64,000 nt of DNA from Streptomyces sp. NBC_01198 (GTDB lineage Bacteria > Actinomycetota > Actinomycetes > Streptomycetales > Streptomycetaceae), in contig NZ_CP108568.1 in the NCBI RefSeq assembly GCF_036010485.1, forward strand, positions 6,162,501-6,226,500. Reading direction: 5' to 3'. Below the pieces are notes generated by a model. It worked only from the letters and a program-made list of their open reading frames with translations. It did no database searches and was not told the origin of the DNA. The stretch's first letter is position 1, and each line of letters starts with the position of its first letter. Positions 22,261 through 30,092 of this stretch are shown here, piece after piece. The translations under genes were made by a program, and so were the position numbers.

Positions 22261-23739
22261 ATGAACGCCCCGACCGCACCGGAGAACGAACCGGAGAAGG
22301 ACAAGGAGGCCGGCCAGGCCCAGGAAGCCGGCCAGGACGAAGCCCAAGCCCAGGACCAGGAGCCCTTCGACCTGCTGGGCGTCGGCATCGGCCCGTTCAA
22401 CCTGTCGCTGGCCGCGCTCGCCGACGCCGTGCCGGGTCTGACCGCGGCCTTCTACGACCAGCGGCAGGACTTCCACTGGCACCCCGGGCTGCTGGTCGAC
22501 GGCGCCACCTTGCAGGTGCCCTTCCTCGCCGACCTGGTGACGCTCGCCGACCCGGCCAGCCGCTGGTCGTTCCTGAACTTCCTCAAGACCCGCGAACGGC
22601 TCTTCCCGTTCTACTTCGCCGAGCGCTTCCACGTGCACCGGGCCGAATACGACGCCTACTGCCGCTGGGTCGCCGAGGCGCTGCCGTCCACGCACTTCGG
22701 GCAGCAGGTCGACACGGTCCGCTGGGACGCCGCACGCGCCCGCTTCGAGGTCGACCACACCCAGCTCGACCTGCACGGCGAGGCCGAGGCCCTGGGCCGC
22801 ACCTACGCCAGGCATCTGGTGCTGGGCATCGGCACGGCGCCCTACGTGCCCGAGCCGCTGCGGCCGCTGGCGGAGGCGCCGACCGTACCCGTGGTGCACT
22901 CCGCCGACTACCTGCCGCAGCGCGAGCGGCTGCTGGCCGCCGAGCACATCACCGTGATCGGCTCCGGGCAGTCCGGCGCCGAGGTCTTCCTGGACCTGCT
23001 GCGGTCCCGGCCCGCGGGCCGGGAGGCGATCACCTGGCTGGCGCGCACCCCGGCCTTCGCGCCGATGGAGTACAGCAGGCTCGGCCTGGAACACTTCACG
23101 CCCGACTACACCCGCTACTTCCACGGCCTGCCCGAGCAGGTGCGCGACCGGCTGGTGCCGCAGCAGTGGCAGCTGCACAAGGGCATCGACACCGAGACCA
23201 TCACCGCCATCCACGACGAGCTCTACCGCCGCACCCTGGACGGCGGCTGGCCCGACGCGGTGCTGACCCCCGGCGTGACAGTGCGCACCGCCGGCCGGAT
23301 CGGCACCACCGGCGTCGAACTGCATCTGGAGCACGCCGACCAGGGCACCCGCACCCGCCTGGTGACCAGCGCGGTGGTGCTCGCCACCGGCTACCGCGAG
23401 CGACCGCTCGACCAGCTGCTCGCCCCGCTGCACCCGTACATGCTGCGGGACTCGGCGGGCCGGCCGCGGATCGACGCGCGGCACCGGCTGGAGCTCGACC
23501 GGCGGATCACCGGCCGGGTCTACGTCCAGAACGCCGAACGCCACACCCACGGCGTCGGCGCCCCGGACCTGGGCCTGGCCGCCTGGCGGTCCGCCGTCGT
23601 GCTGAACGACCTGACGGGGCTGCTGACCGGCGCGGAGCACTATCCGCTGCCGGCCAGGACCGCCTTCACCACCTTCGGTCTTGACGGCGCCGCCGCCTGC
23701 GACGTGCCTACGAGAACAGCGGCACTCCGGCGCGGGTGA
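22261..23739 (+). CDS. Lysine/ornithine N-monooxygenase
   Basis: The 492-residue flavoenzyme hydroxylates a primary amine (lysine, ornithine or cadaverine) at the start of hydroxamate siderophore routes. The FAD site is GVGIGPFNLSLA near residue 40, the NADPH site GSGQSGAEVF near 240, and the ATGYRERP motif near 380. A 38-residue Glu/Gln/Ala/Lys-rich N-terminus with repeated short units precedes the catalytic domain. Start ATG has AGGAAGG 10 nt upstream. The last 11 codons overlap the convergent nucleotidase gene. No acyltransferase or NIS synthetase gene follows, so the pathway is incomplete here. Confidence 0.85.
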   Translation: MNAPTAPENEPEKDKEAGQAQEAGQDEAQAQDQEPFDLLGVGIGPFNLSLAALADAVPGLTAAFYDQRQDFHWHPGLLVDGATLQVPFLADLVTLADPASRWSFLNFLKTRERLFPFYFAERFHVHRAEYDAYCRWVAEALPSTHFGQQVDTVRWDAARARFEVDHTQLDLHGEAEALGRTYARHLVLGIGTAPYVPEPLRPLAEAPTVPVVHSADYLPQRERLLAAEHITVIGSGQSGAEVFLDLLRSRPAGREAITWLARTPAFAPMEYSRLGLEHFTPDYTRYFHGLPEQVRDRLVPQQWQLHKGIDTETITAIHDELYRRTLDGGWPDAVLTPGVTVRTAGRIGTTGVELHLEHADQGTRTRLVTSAVVLATGYRERPLDQLLAPLHPYMLRDSAGRPRIDARHRLELDRRITGRVYVQNAERHTHGVGAPDLGLAAWRSAVVLNDLTGLLTGAEHYPLPARTAFTTFGLDGAAACDVPTRTAALRRG

Positions 23740-25540
23740 GCCGCCACTGGTCGCCGCCGAAGGCCGACGGGTCGATCGTGCCGTGCGCCTGCACCCAGGC
23801 GATGATCGTGTTGCGGATCTCGTCGGAGCTGGACCACACCTGCTGGGCGGCGGCCACGTGCGGGTAGTTGCTGCCGCCGCTTGAGCGGTAGTTGTTCACC
23901 GCGAGCACGAACTGCGCGGCCGGGTCGATCGGCGCGCCGCCCGCGGTGAGGTTCACGATCCGCGAGCCGGCCGGCTGCGCGATGTCGATGTCGTACGACA
24001 CGCCGCTGAGTACGTCGTAGCTGAAGTCGGGGGTGTTGTCGGCGTTGGTGATCTTCGTGACGTCGACCGGGGCGTCCGGCGCGGTCTGCACGTAGTACGC
24101 CGCCGACCACTCCAGGTAGTCCTTGACCTGGGCGCCGGTCAGCAGCTTGGCCTCCAGGGTGTTCTCGTAGACGTAGAGCCCGGCCACGTCCCGCAGCGAG
24201 ACCTGGCCGGCGGGGATCGCGGCGGTCCGCGAGAAGGGCGACGCCTCGGACAGCACCGGCAGCCCGGCGTAGGCGGTGCCGGCCAGCGCCGCCTTCACCG
24301 TGTCGGACTGCACCAGGTTGAGGAAGTCGATGATCGGGGTGTCCTTGTACGTGGACTCCGCCGCGGACATCGCGACCGTGCAGGTGCCGACGACCTGGTT
24401 GACGTAGTCCACGACCTTCTGGTGCTCCTCGCGCACCAGCTTGGCGACGTGCGGGTCCTCGGCGACGGTGTTGGCGTTGCGCACCTCGGCGGTGACCGAG
24501 GAGACGTGCCAGCGGCCGCGGTCGAAGGTCAGGTCGATGTCGAAGACCGACAGCCGCATGCCCCACATCAGCGGCTCTGACAGCACCACGGTCTTGCCGG
24601 TCTGCTCGTTGACGACCAGGGTCTGCGGGCGCTCCACGTGGGTGTGGCCGACCAGGATCGCGTCGATGCCCGGCACCTGTGCGGCGACCAGCGACGAGGC
24701 GTTCTCCGGGTAGGGCACCGCGTCGCCGTAGCTGGTGGAGCCGTCCAGGCCGGAGTGGTCGGTGCAGATCACCACGTCGCAGCCGAGCGCGCGCAGCTTG
24801 GGCACGTAGATCTTCGCCTGCTCGACCAGGCCGGGGAAGGACATCTTGCCCTGCACGTTGGCCTTGTCCCAGATGGCGATGCCGGGGTTGGTCAGGCCGA
24901 GGATGCCGACCTTCACCGGCCGGCCGCCGTGCACCGCGATCTCCTTGACCAGGTAGGGCGGGAAGGCGGGCTTGAGGGTGGTGGCGTCCACCGCGTTGGC
25001 GGCGAGCAGCGGGAAGTCGCACTGGTCCTGGAAGGCGCGCAGCAGCGGGATGCCGTAGTTGAACTCGTGGTTGCCGAGTGCGGCGGCGTCGTACTTCATG
25101 TGGTTCATGGCCAGCGCCATCGGGTGCCGCGGGCCGCGCCGGGCGCCGGTGATCGGCTCCACCCGGGCGTAGTAGTAGGACAGCTGGGTGCCCTGGATGA
25201 TGTCGCCGGCGTCGATCAGCAGCGTGCGGTCGTGGCCCTTCTCGGCGCGGGCCTGCTCCACCAGGGTGGCGACCTTGGCCAGGCCGACGTCGTTGTGGGT
25301 GGCGTCGTCGTACTCGGCGTTGGTGAAGTAGTCCCAGTTCAGCGCGTGGCCGTGCAGGTCGGTCGTGCCCAGCACCCGCAGGCTGAAGGTCCGCTCCGGC
25401 CGGCCGTGGCCGTGCCCGTGGCCCTGCTCGGCGGCCTGCGCGGGACCGGCCGCGGCGACCGCGCCCGCGGTGCCCGCCAGCGCCACGCCGGCGCCGGTGG
25501 CGGCCGAGCGGTTGATGAAGTCCCTGCGGTTGAGCGGCAT
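23708..25540 (-). CDS. Tat-exported 5'-nucleotidase / cyclic-nucleotide phosphodiesterase
   Basis: The 610-residue protein begins with a twin-arginine signal (NRRDFINRS, then an Ala/Gly-rich core ending near PAQAA). The calcineurin-type metallophosphatase domain shows TTDLHGHALNWDYF, GDIIQGT, GNHEFNYG and GHTHVERPQ, the binuclear metal ligands. A C-terminal 5'-nucleotidase substrate domain follows (NYRSSGGSNYP). It should release phosphate and nucleosides from extracellular nucleotides. AAGGAG precedes the ATG. It is divergent from pyk, and the 3' end overlaps the monooxygenase gene by 32 nt. Confidence 0.92.
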   Translation of the reverse strand: MPLNRRDFINRSAATGAGVALAGTAGAVAAAGPAQAAEQGHGHGHGRPERTFSLRVLGTTDLHGHALNWDYFTNAEYDDATHNDVGLAKVATLVEQARAEKGHDRTLLIDAGDIIQGTQLSYYYARVEPITGARRGPRHPMALAMNHMKYDAAALGNHEFNYGIPLLRAFQDQCDFPLLAANAVDATTLKPAFPPYLVKEIAVHGGRPVKVGILGLTNPGIAIWDKANVQGKMSFPGLVEQAKIYVPKLRALGCDVVICTDHSGLDGSTSYGDAVPYPENASSLVAAQVPGIDAILVGHTHVERPQTLVVNEQTGKTVVLSEPLMWGMRLSVFDIDLTFDRGRWHVSSVTAEVRNANTVAEDPHVAKLVREEHQKVVDYVNQVVGTCTVAMSAAESTYKDTPIIDFLNLVQSDTVKAALAGTAYAGLPVLSEASPFSRTAAIPAGQVSLRDVAGLYVYENTLEAKLLTGAQVKDYLEWSAAYYVQTAPDAPVDVTKITNADNTPDFSYDVLSGVSYDIDIAQPAGSRIVNLTAGGAPIDPAAQFVLAVNNYRSSGGSNYPHVAAAQQVWSSSDEIRNTIIAWVQAHGTIDPSAFGGDQWRLTRAGVPLFS

Positions 25541-25795
25541 CTCGTCTCCTTGACGTCACGGGCGTGCTGAGGGCACAACGCGCGTAGATTCTGGACCAGG
25601 CAGGTGCTCGCGCAACAGACCCCACAGGTTAACGACGGCCGTCCGCCGCCTCCCCGGCCACCCGGAACACCGCCGGCGCCCGCCGGAACGCTCATCCGAG
25701 CGGACACGCGCCACTTCGAGAGTTGTCAACAACCGTTAACCCAGTCGTCGTTGGGCAGTTGCATCCAGTGGTCATGGCTACCAACGAGTAAGTCA

Positions 25796-25801
25796 TACGC
25801 T
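25796..25801 (+). promoter_or_regulatory. -10-like hexamer TACGCT upstream of pyk
   Basis: TACGCT ends 6 nt before the pyk ATG and no ribosome site is present, consistent with a leaderless mRNA. An imperfect inverted repeat GTTGT-CA-ACAAC (25722-25733) and GTTAAC lie further upstream. Confidence 0.4.
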
Positions 25802-25807
25802 CGACAC

Positions 25808-27244
25808 ATGCGCCGAGCGAAAATTGTCTGCACCCTGGGGCCCGCCACCGACTCCTACGACCAGATCAAGGCACTGGTCGAGGCCGGGATGGACGTGGCA
25901 CGGCTCAACCTGAGCCACGGAAGCTACGCCGAGCACGAGGACCGCTACCGACGGGTGCGCAAGGCGTCCGACGAGACCGGCCGCAGCGTCGGCATCCTGG
26001 TGGACCTTCAGGGCCCGAAGATCAGGCTCGGCCGTTTCGCCGAAGGGCCGGTACTGCTTGAACGCGGTGACGAGTTCACCATCACCACCGACGACATCGA
26101 GGGTGACCAGCAGATCTGCGGCACCACCTACAAGGGGCTGCCCGCGGACGTGGCGCGCGGGGAGCGCATCCTGGTCGACGACGGCCGGGTCACCCTGGAG
26201 GTCACCGACGTCGACGGGGCCCGGGTGCACACCATGTGCATCGAGGGGGGCATGGTCTCCGACAACAAGGGGCTGAACCTGCCGGGCGTGGCGGTGTCGG
26301 TGCCCGCGCTGTCCGAGAAGGACATCCGCGACCTGCGCTGGGGCCTGCGCACCGGCGCCGACGTCATCGCGCTGTCCTTCGTCCGCTCCGGGCGGGACGT
26401 CGAGGACGTGCTGCGGATCATGGCCGAGGAGAACCGGCGGGTCCCGGTGATCGCCAAGATCGAGAAGCCGCAGGCGGTCGACAACCTCGAAGACATCGTG
26501 GACGCCTTCGACGGCATCATGGTCGCCCGCGGTGACCTCGGCGTCGAGATGCCGCTGGAGGCGGTCCCGCTGGTGCAGAAGCGGGCGGTCAAGCTCGCCA
26601 AGCGCAACGCCAAGCCGGTGATCGTCGCCACCCAGATGCTGGAGTCGATGATCGACAACTCCCGCCCCACCCGCGCCGAGGCCAGCGACGTGGCCAACGC
26701 GGTGATGGACGGCACCGACGCGGTGATGCTCTCCGGCGAGACCAGCGTCGGCAAGTACCCGATCGAGACGGTCAAGACCATGTCGCGGATCGTGGTCGCC
26801 GCCGAGGAGGACATGCTGACCGCCGGGCTGCCGCCGCTCACCGACCTCAACAAGCCGCGCACCCAGGGCGGCGCGGTCGCCAGGGCCGCCGCCGAGATGG
26901 GCGACTTCCTCGGCGCCCGCTTCCTGGTCGCCTTCACCCAGTCCGGCGACACCGTCCGCCGGCTGTCCCGCTACCGCTCGCCGATCCCGGTGCTGGCCTT
27001 CACCCCGGAGCCGGCCACCCGCTCGCAGCTGAACCTCACCTGGGGCGTGGAGACCTTCCTCGGCCCCACGGTGCAGACCACCGACGAGATGGTGCAGCAG
27101 GTGGACGAGGAGCTGCTGCGGATCGGCCGCTGCAAGAAGGGCGACGTCGTCGTCATCACCGCCGGGTCGCCGCCGGGAATGCCCGGCACCACCAATATGG
27201 TCCGGGTCCACCACATCGGCGAGGACGACGCGCCGAAGGCGTAA
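25808..27244 (+). CDS. pyk: Pyruvate kinase
   Basis: The 478-residue enzyme converts phosphoenolpyruvate and ADP to pyruvate and ATP. The start is the ATG giving MRRAKIVCTLGP; the open frame continues upstream without a supported start. Active-site blocks are RLNLSHGS, DLQGPKIRLG, VIAKIEKPQAV (catalytic Lys), MVARGDLGVEMP and the ESMIDNSRPTRAEASDVANAV region, followed by the C-terminal allosteric domain. The length is normal. A strong terminator follows. Confidence 0.97.
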   Translation: MRRAKIVCTLGPATDSYDQIKALVEAGMDVARLNLSHGSYAEHEDRYRRVRKASDETGRSVGILVDLQGPKIRLGRFAEGPVLLERGDEFTITTDDIEGDQQICGTTYKGLPADVARGERILVDDGRVTLEVTDVDGARVHTMCIEGGMVSDNKGLNLPGVAVSVPALSEKDIRDLRWGLRTGADVIALSFVRSGRDVEDVLRIMAEENRRVPVIAKIEKPQAVDNLEDIVDAFDGIMVARGDLGVEMPLEAVPLVQKRAVKLAKRNAKPVIVATQMLESMIDNSRPTRAEASDVANAVMDGTDAVMLSGETSVGKYPIETVKTMSRIVVAAEEDMLTAGLPPLTDLNKPRTQGGAVARAAAEMGDFLGARFLVAFTQSGDTVRRLSRYRSPIPVLAFTPEPATRSQLNLTWGVETFLGPTVQTTDEMVQQVDEELLRIGRCKKGDVVVITAGSPPGMPGTTNMVRVHHIGEDDAPKA

Positions 27245-27275
27245 TGCGTCACTGCGGTGTTGGTCCTGACATCAT

Positions 27276-27309
27276 CGCGCCCCCGACGGCACCCGCCGCC
27301 GGGGGCGCG
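27276..27309. terminator. Hairpin after pyk
   Basis: Arms CGCGCCCCCG and CGGGGGCGCG pair perfectly, about 30 nt after the pyk stop, followed by GCCTTTCC. Confidence 0.8.
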
Positions 27310-27753
27310 GCCTTTCCTGAGCCGTGGAAAATGTCTTTCGACCGTAATTAACGCTGCGTAACACGCGCGCAATAGGGGAATCGCGGTCCCGGTCGTGCGC
27401 GCTCCGTGCCCGGGGCGCCCGCCGGTATTCCCTGCCGCCCCGATCCGCCGGGTTCCGCCGGGATCGACCGGTTGACCGGCGACAAGTCGGCTACGCGGCA
27501 CCGGAAGTGCGGGTTCTCAGCATCCGGACGGGGGAGCAATGTACCCAAAAGCCGTGCGCAGTCTCAAGAGAAGCTCAAGAGTTTCCGTTTGGCATAACAA
27601 GACAGTCACACTCTTCCCCGCACCTCTGCCTCACTCCCCGAACCGGGCTTAGAGTCACGGCCAGTCACCGCGCCACCGGATTTGTCAGTTCGGGTTCCAG
27701 CGCACGACTCGGCCGCTCATCAGAGACGGCCGCGCCAGGGGAAAGGACTGACC
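27310..27753. other. Intergenic leader region of the liv operon
   Basis: No gene is visible. Two patches (about 27340-27380 and 27530-27620) are richer in A and T than the surroundings. TAGAGT at 27650-27655 is a possible -10, which would give a leader of roughly 90 nt, but no clear -35 is seen. A short direct repeat, CTCAAGAG, occurs twice near 27565-27582. Confidence 0.5.
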
Positions 27754-29019
27754 GTGCGACACCGTTCCTTGCTGATTCTGACCACCGTACTCACCACAGG
27801 GGCCCTTACCCTCACCGCTTGCGGTTCGCGCAGCGACGACGACAAGGGTGGTAGTTCCGGCGGTTCGGGCAGTGCCACCAGTGCCAAGAACAACGTCACC
27901 GTGGTGATCGGCGTCGACGCACCCCTGACCGGCCCGAACTCGGCCACCGGCCTGGGGCTGCAGTTCGGCGCCCAGATCGCGGCCGACGACGCCAACGCCA
28001 AGAACCTCGTGCCCGGCGTGACCTTCAAGATCCAGGCGAAGGACGACAAGGCGCAGCCGGCCACCGGCCAGCAGAACGCCACCGCCTTCACCTCGGACAA
28101 CAGCATCATCGCCGCGGTCGGCCCGCTGAACTCCGGCGTCGCCCAGTCGATGCAGCAGGTGTTCGCCAGCGCCAACATGGTGGAGATCTCGCCGGCCAAC
28201 ACCAACCCGGCGCTGACCCAGGGCAAGGACTGGGCGACCGGCAAGAAGACCCGGCCGTTCCCGACCTACTTCCGCACCGCCACCACCGACGCCAACCAGG
28301 GCGGCTTCGCGGGCGACTACGCCTTCAACACGATCAAGAAGACGAACGCCTTCGTCGTGGACGACAAGCAGACCTACGGCGCCGGCCTCGCGGCCATCTT
28401 CAAGCAGAAGTTCAGCAGCCTCGGCGGCAAGATCGCCGGCACCGACCATGTCAACACCGGTGACAACGACTACTCCACCCTGGTCACCAAGATCAAGAAC
28501 TCGCACGCCGACCTGGTCTACTACGGCGGCCAGTACGACGAGTCCGAGCTGATCACCAAGCAGCTGAAGGCAGCCGGCGTCAAGATCCCGCTGATGGGCG
28601 GCGACGGCATGTACTCCGACACCTACATCAAGACCGCCGGTGCCGCCGCGGAAGGCGACCTGGTCACCTCGGTCGGCGTCCCCGTCACCACGCTGAAGAC
28701 GGCCACCGACTTCATCAACACCTACAAGGCCAAGCACTACGCCGGTGACTACGGCACCTACGGCGGCTACACCTACGACGCCACCACCGCGATCATCAAG
28801 GCCGTCAAGGTCGTCATGGACGCCAACGGCGGCAAGCTGCCGGCCATCCCCGACGCCCGCAAGTCGCTGATCGACGCCGTGCAGAAGACCGACTTCGACG
28901 GCGTGGCCGGCCACGTGTCCTTCGACGAGTTCGGTGACACCACCAACAAGCAGCTGACCGTGTACCAGGTCAAGGGCGGCAAGTGGGTCGCCGTCAAGTC
29001 CGGCACCTACAGCGGCTGA
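27754..29019 (+). CDS. livK: Branched-chain amino-acid ABC transporter substrate-binding lipoprotein
   Basis: The 421-residue protein starts at a GTG with GGGAAAGGA upstream. A signal peptide ends in the lipobox LTAC with C23, then a Ser/Gly/Asp linker and the periplasmic-binding type I fold (leucine/isoleucine/valine class): GVDAPLTGPNSATG, AAVGPLNSGVA, YYGGQYDESELITKQLKAAG. It is the extracellular receptor of the LivFGHM transporter encoded downstream. A strong hairpin separates it from livH, which should raise its transcript level over the membrane genes. Confidence 0.94.
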   Translation: MRHRSLLILTTVLTTGALTLTACGSRSDDDKGGSSGGSGSATSAKNNVTVVIGVDAPLTGPNSATGLGLQFGAQIAADDANAKNLVPGVTFKIQAKDDKAQPATGQQNATAFTSDNSIIAAVGPLNSGVAQSMQQVFASANMVEISPANTNPALTQGKDWATGKKTRPFPTYFRTATTDANQGGFAGDYAFNTIKKTNAFVVDDKQTYGAGLAAIFKQKFSSLGGKIAGTDHVNTGDNDYSTLVTKIKNSHADLVYYGGQYDESELITKQLKAAGVKIPLMGGDGMYSDTYIKTAGAAAEGDLVTSVGVPVTTLKTATDFINTYKAKHYAGDYGTYGGYTYDATTAIIKAVKVVMDANGGKLPAIPDARKSLIDAVQKTDFDGVAGHVSFDEFGDTTNKQLTVYQVKGGKWVAVKSGTYSG

Positions 29020-29038
29020 CCTCACCGCACCACCCGGT

Positions 29039-29070
29039 GCCGCGCGGCCGGAGACCTCCGGCCGCGCGGC
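29039..29070 (+). terminator. Intra-operon hairpin between livK and livH
   Basis: A perfect 15-bp stem, GCCGCGCGGCCGGAG with CTCCGGCCGCGCGGC, is separated by only 2 nt, so the practical loop is wider. It lies 20 nt after livK and probably causes partial termination or 3' protection of livK mRNA. Confidence 0.7.
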
Positions 29071-29162
29071 CCTTCGATCCCCACCCGCGTGTCCCCCCGG
29101 GGGTGCGCCGCACCACCGTCCCCGCTCTCCCCACCTGCTCCCAGCGACATGGAGGCCATGCG

Positions 29163-30092
29163 GTGCACACCCTGCCGCAACAGCTGGCCAACGGGCTGTT
29201 CATCGGCTCGATGTACGGGCTCATCGCCATCGGCTACACGATGGTGTACGGCATCGTCCAGCTCATCAACTTCGCCCACGGCGAGATCTACATGACCGGC
29301 GCCTTCGGCGCCCTCGCGGTCTACACGAACCTCCCGGACGGCATGTCCATCTGGGCCGCCCTGCCCCTCATGCTGGCCGGCGGCGCCATCGTGTCCGTGC
29401 TGATCGCCGTGGGCGCCGAGCGACTCGCGTACCGCCCGCTGCGGCACGCGCCACGGCTGGCCCCGCTGATCACCGCCATCGGCCTCTCGCTCGCCCTGCA
29501 GCAGGCAGTCTTCCTGTGGTATCCGAACGCCACCAGCGGCAAGAGCTTCCCGCAACTGCCCGGCGGCCCCTTCCACGTCGGATCCGTCGACATCCAGAGC
29601 GGTGACATCTTCCTGGTCGTCGCCGCCGTGGTCTGCATGGCGGCACTCGCCGCCTTCGTCCGCACCTCGCGCACCGGCCGCGCCATGCAGGCCACCGCGC
29701 AGGACCCGGACACCGCGCAGCTCATGGGCATCGACACCAACCGCATCATCGTGATCGCCTTCGCCATCGGCGGCTTCTTCGCCGCCGTCGCCGGCCTCGC
29801 CTCCGGCCTCAAATACGGCCAGATCAAGTACGACATCGGCTTCCAGGCCGGCCTGAAGGCCTTCACCGCCGCCGTGCTCGGCGGCATCGGCAACATCTAC
29901 GGCGCCATGCTCGGCGGCCTCGTCCTCGGCATCGCCGAATCCTGCGCCTCCGCGTACATCTCCGACATCCCCGGCATGGAACAGCTCGGCGGCGGCAGCT
30001 GGAACACCGTGTGGGCCTTCGTGCTGCTCATCGTCGTCCTGCTGGTACGGCCCCAGGGCCTGCTGGGCGAGCGCGTCGCGGACAGGGCGTGA
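29163..30092 (+). CDS. livH: Branched-chain amino-acid ABC transporter permease LivH
   Basis: The 309-residue permease starts at GTG, 7 nt after GGAGG. About eight membrane segments and the family features ANGLFIGSMYGLIAIGYTMVYGI, INFAHGEIYM and the EAA-like AFTAAVLGGIGNIYGAMLGG loop that contacts the ATPases are visible. It pairs with LivM to form the channel. The stop overlaps the livM start. Confidence 0.95.
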   Translation: MHTLPQQLANGLFIGSMYGLIAIGYTMVYGIVQLINFAHGEIYMTGAFGALAVYTNLPDGMSIWAALPLMLAGGAIVSVLIAVGAERLAYRPLRHAPRLAPLITAIGLSLALQQAVFLWYPNATSGKSFPQLPGGPFHVGSVDIQSGDIFLVVAAVVCMAALAAFVRTSRTGRAMQATAQDPDTAQLMGIDTNRIIVIAFAIGGFFAAVAGLASGLKYGQIKYDIGFQAGLKAFTAAVLGGIGNIYGAMLGGLVLGIAESCASAYISDIPGMEQLGGGSWNTVWAFVLLIVVLLVRPQGLLGERVADRA

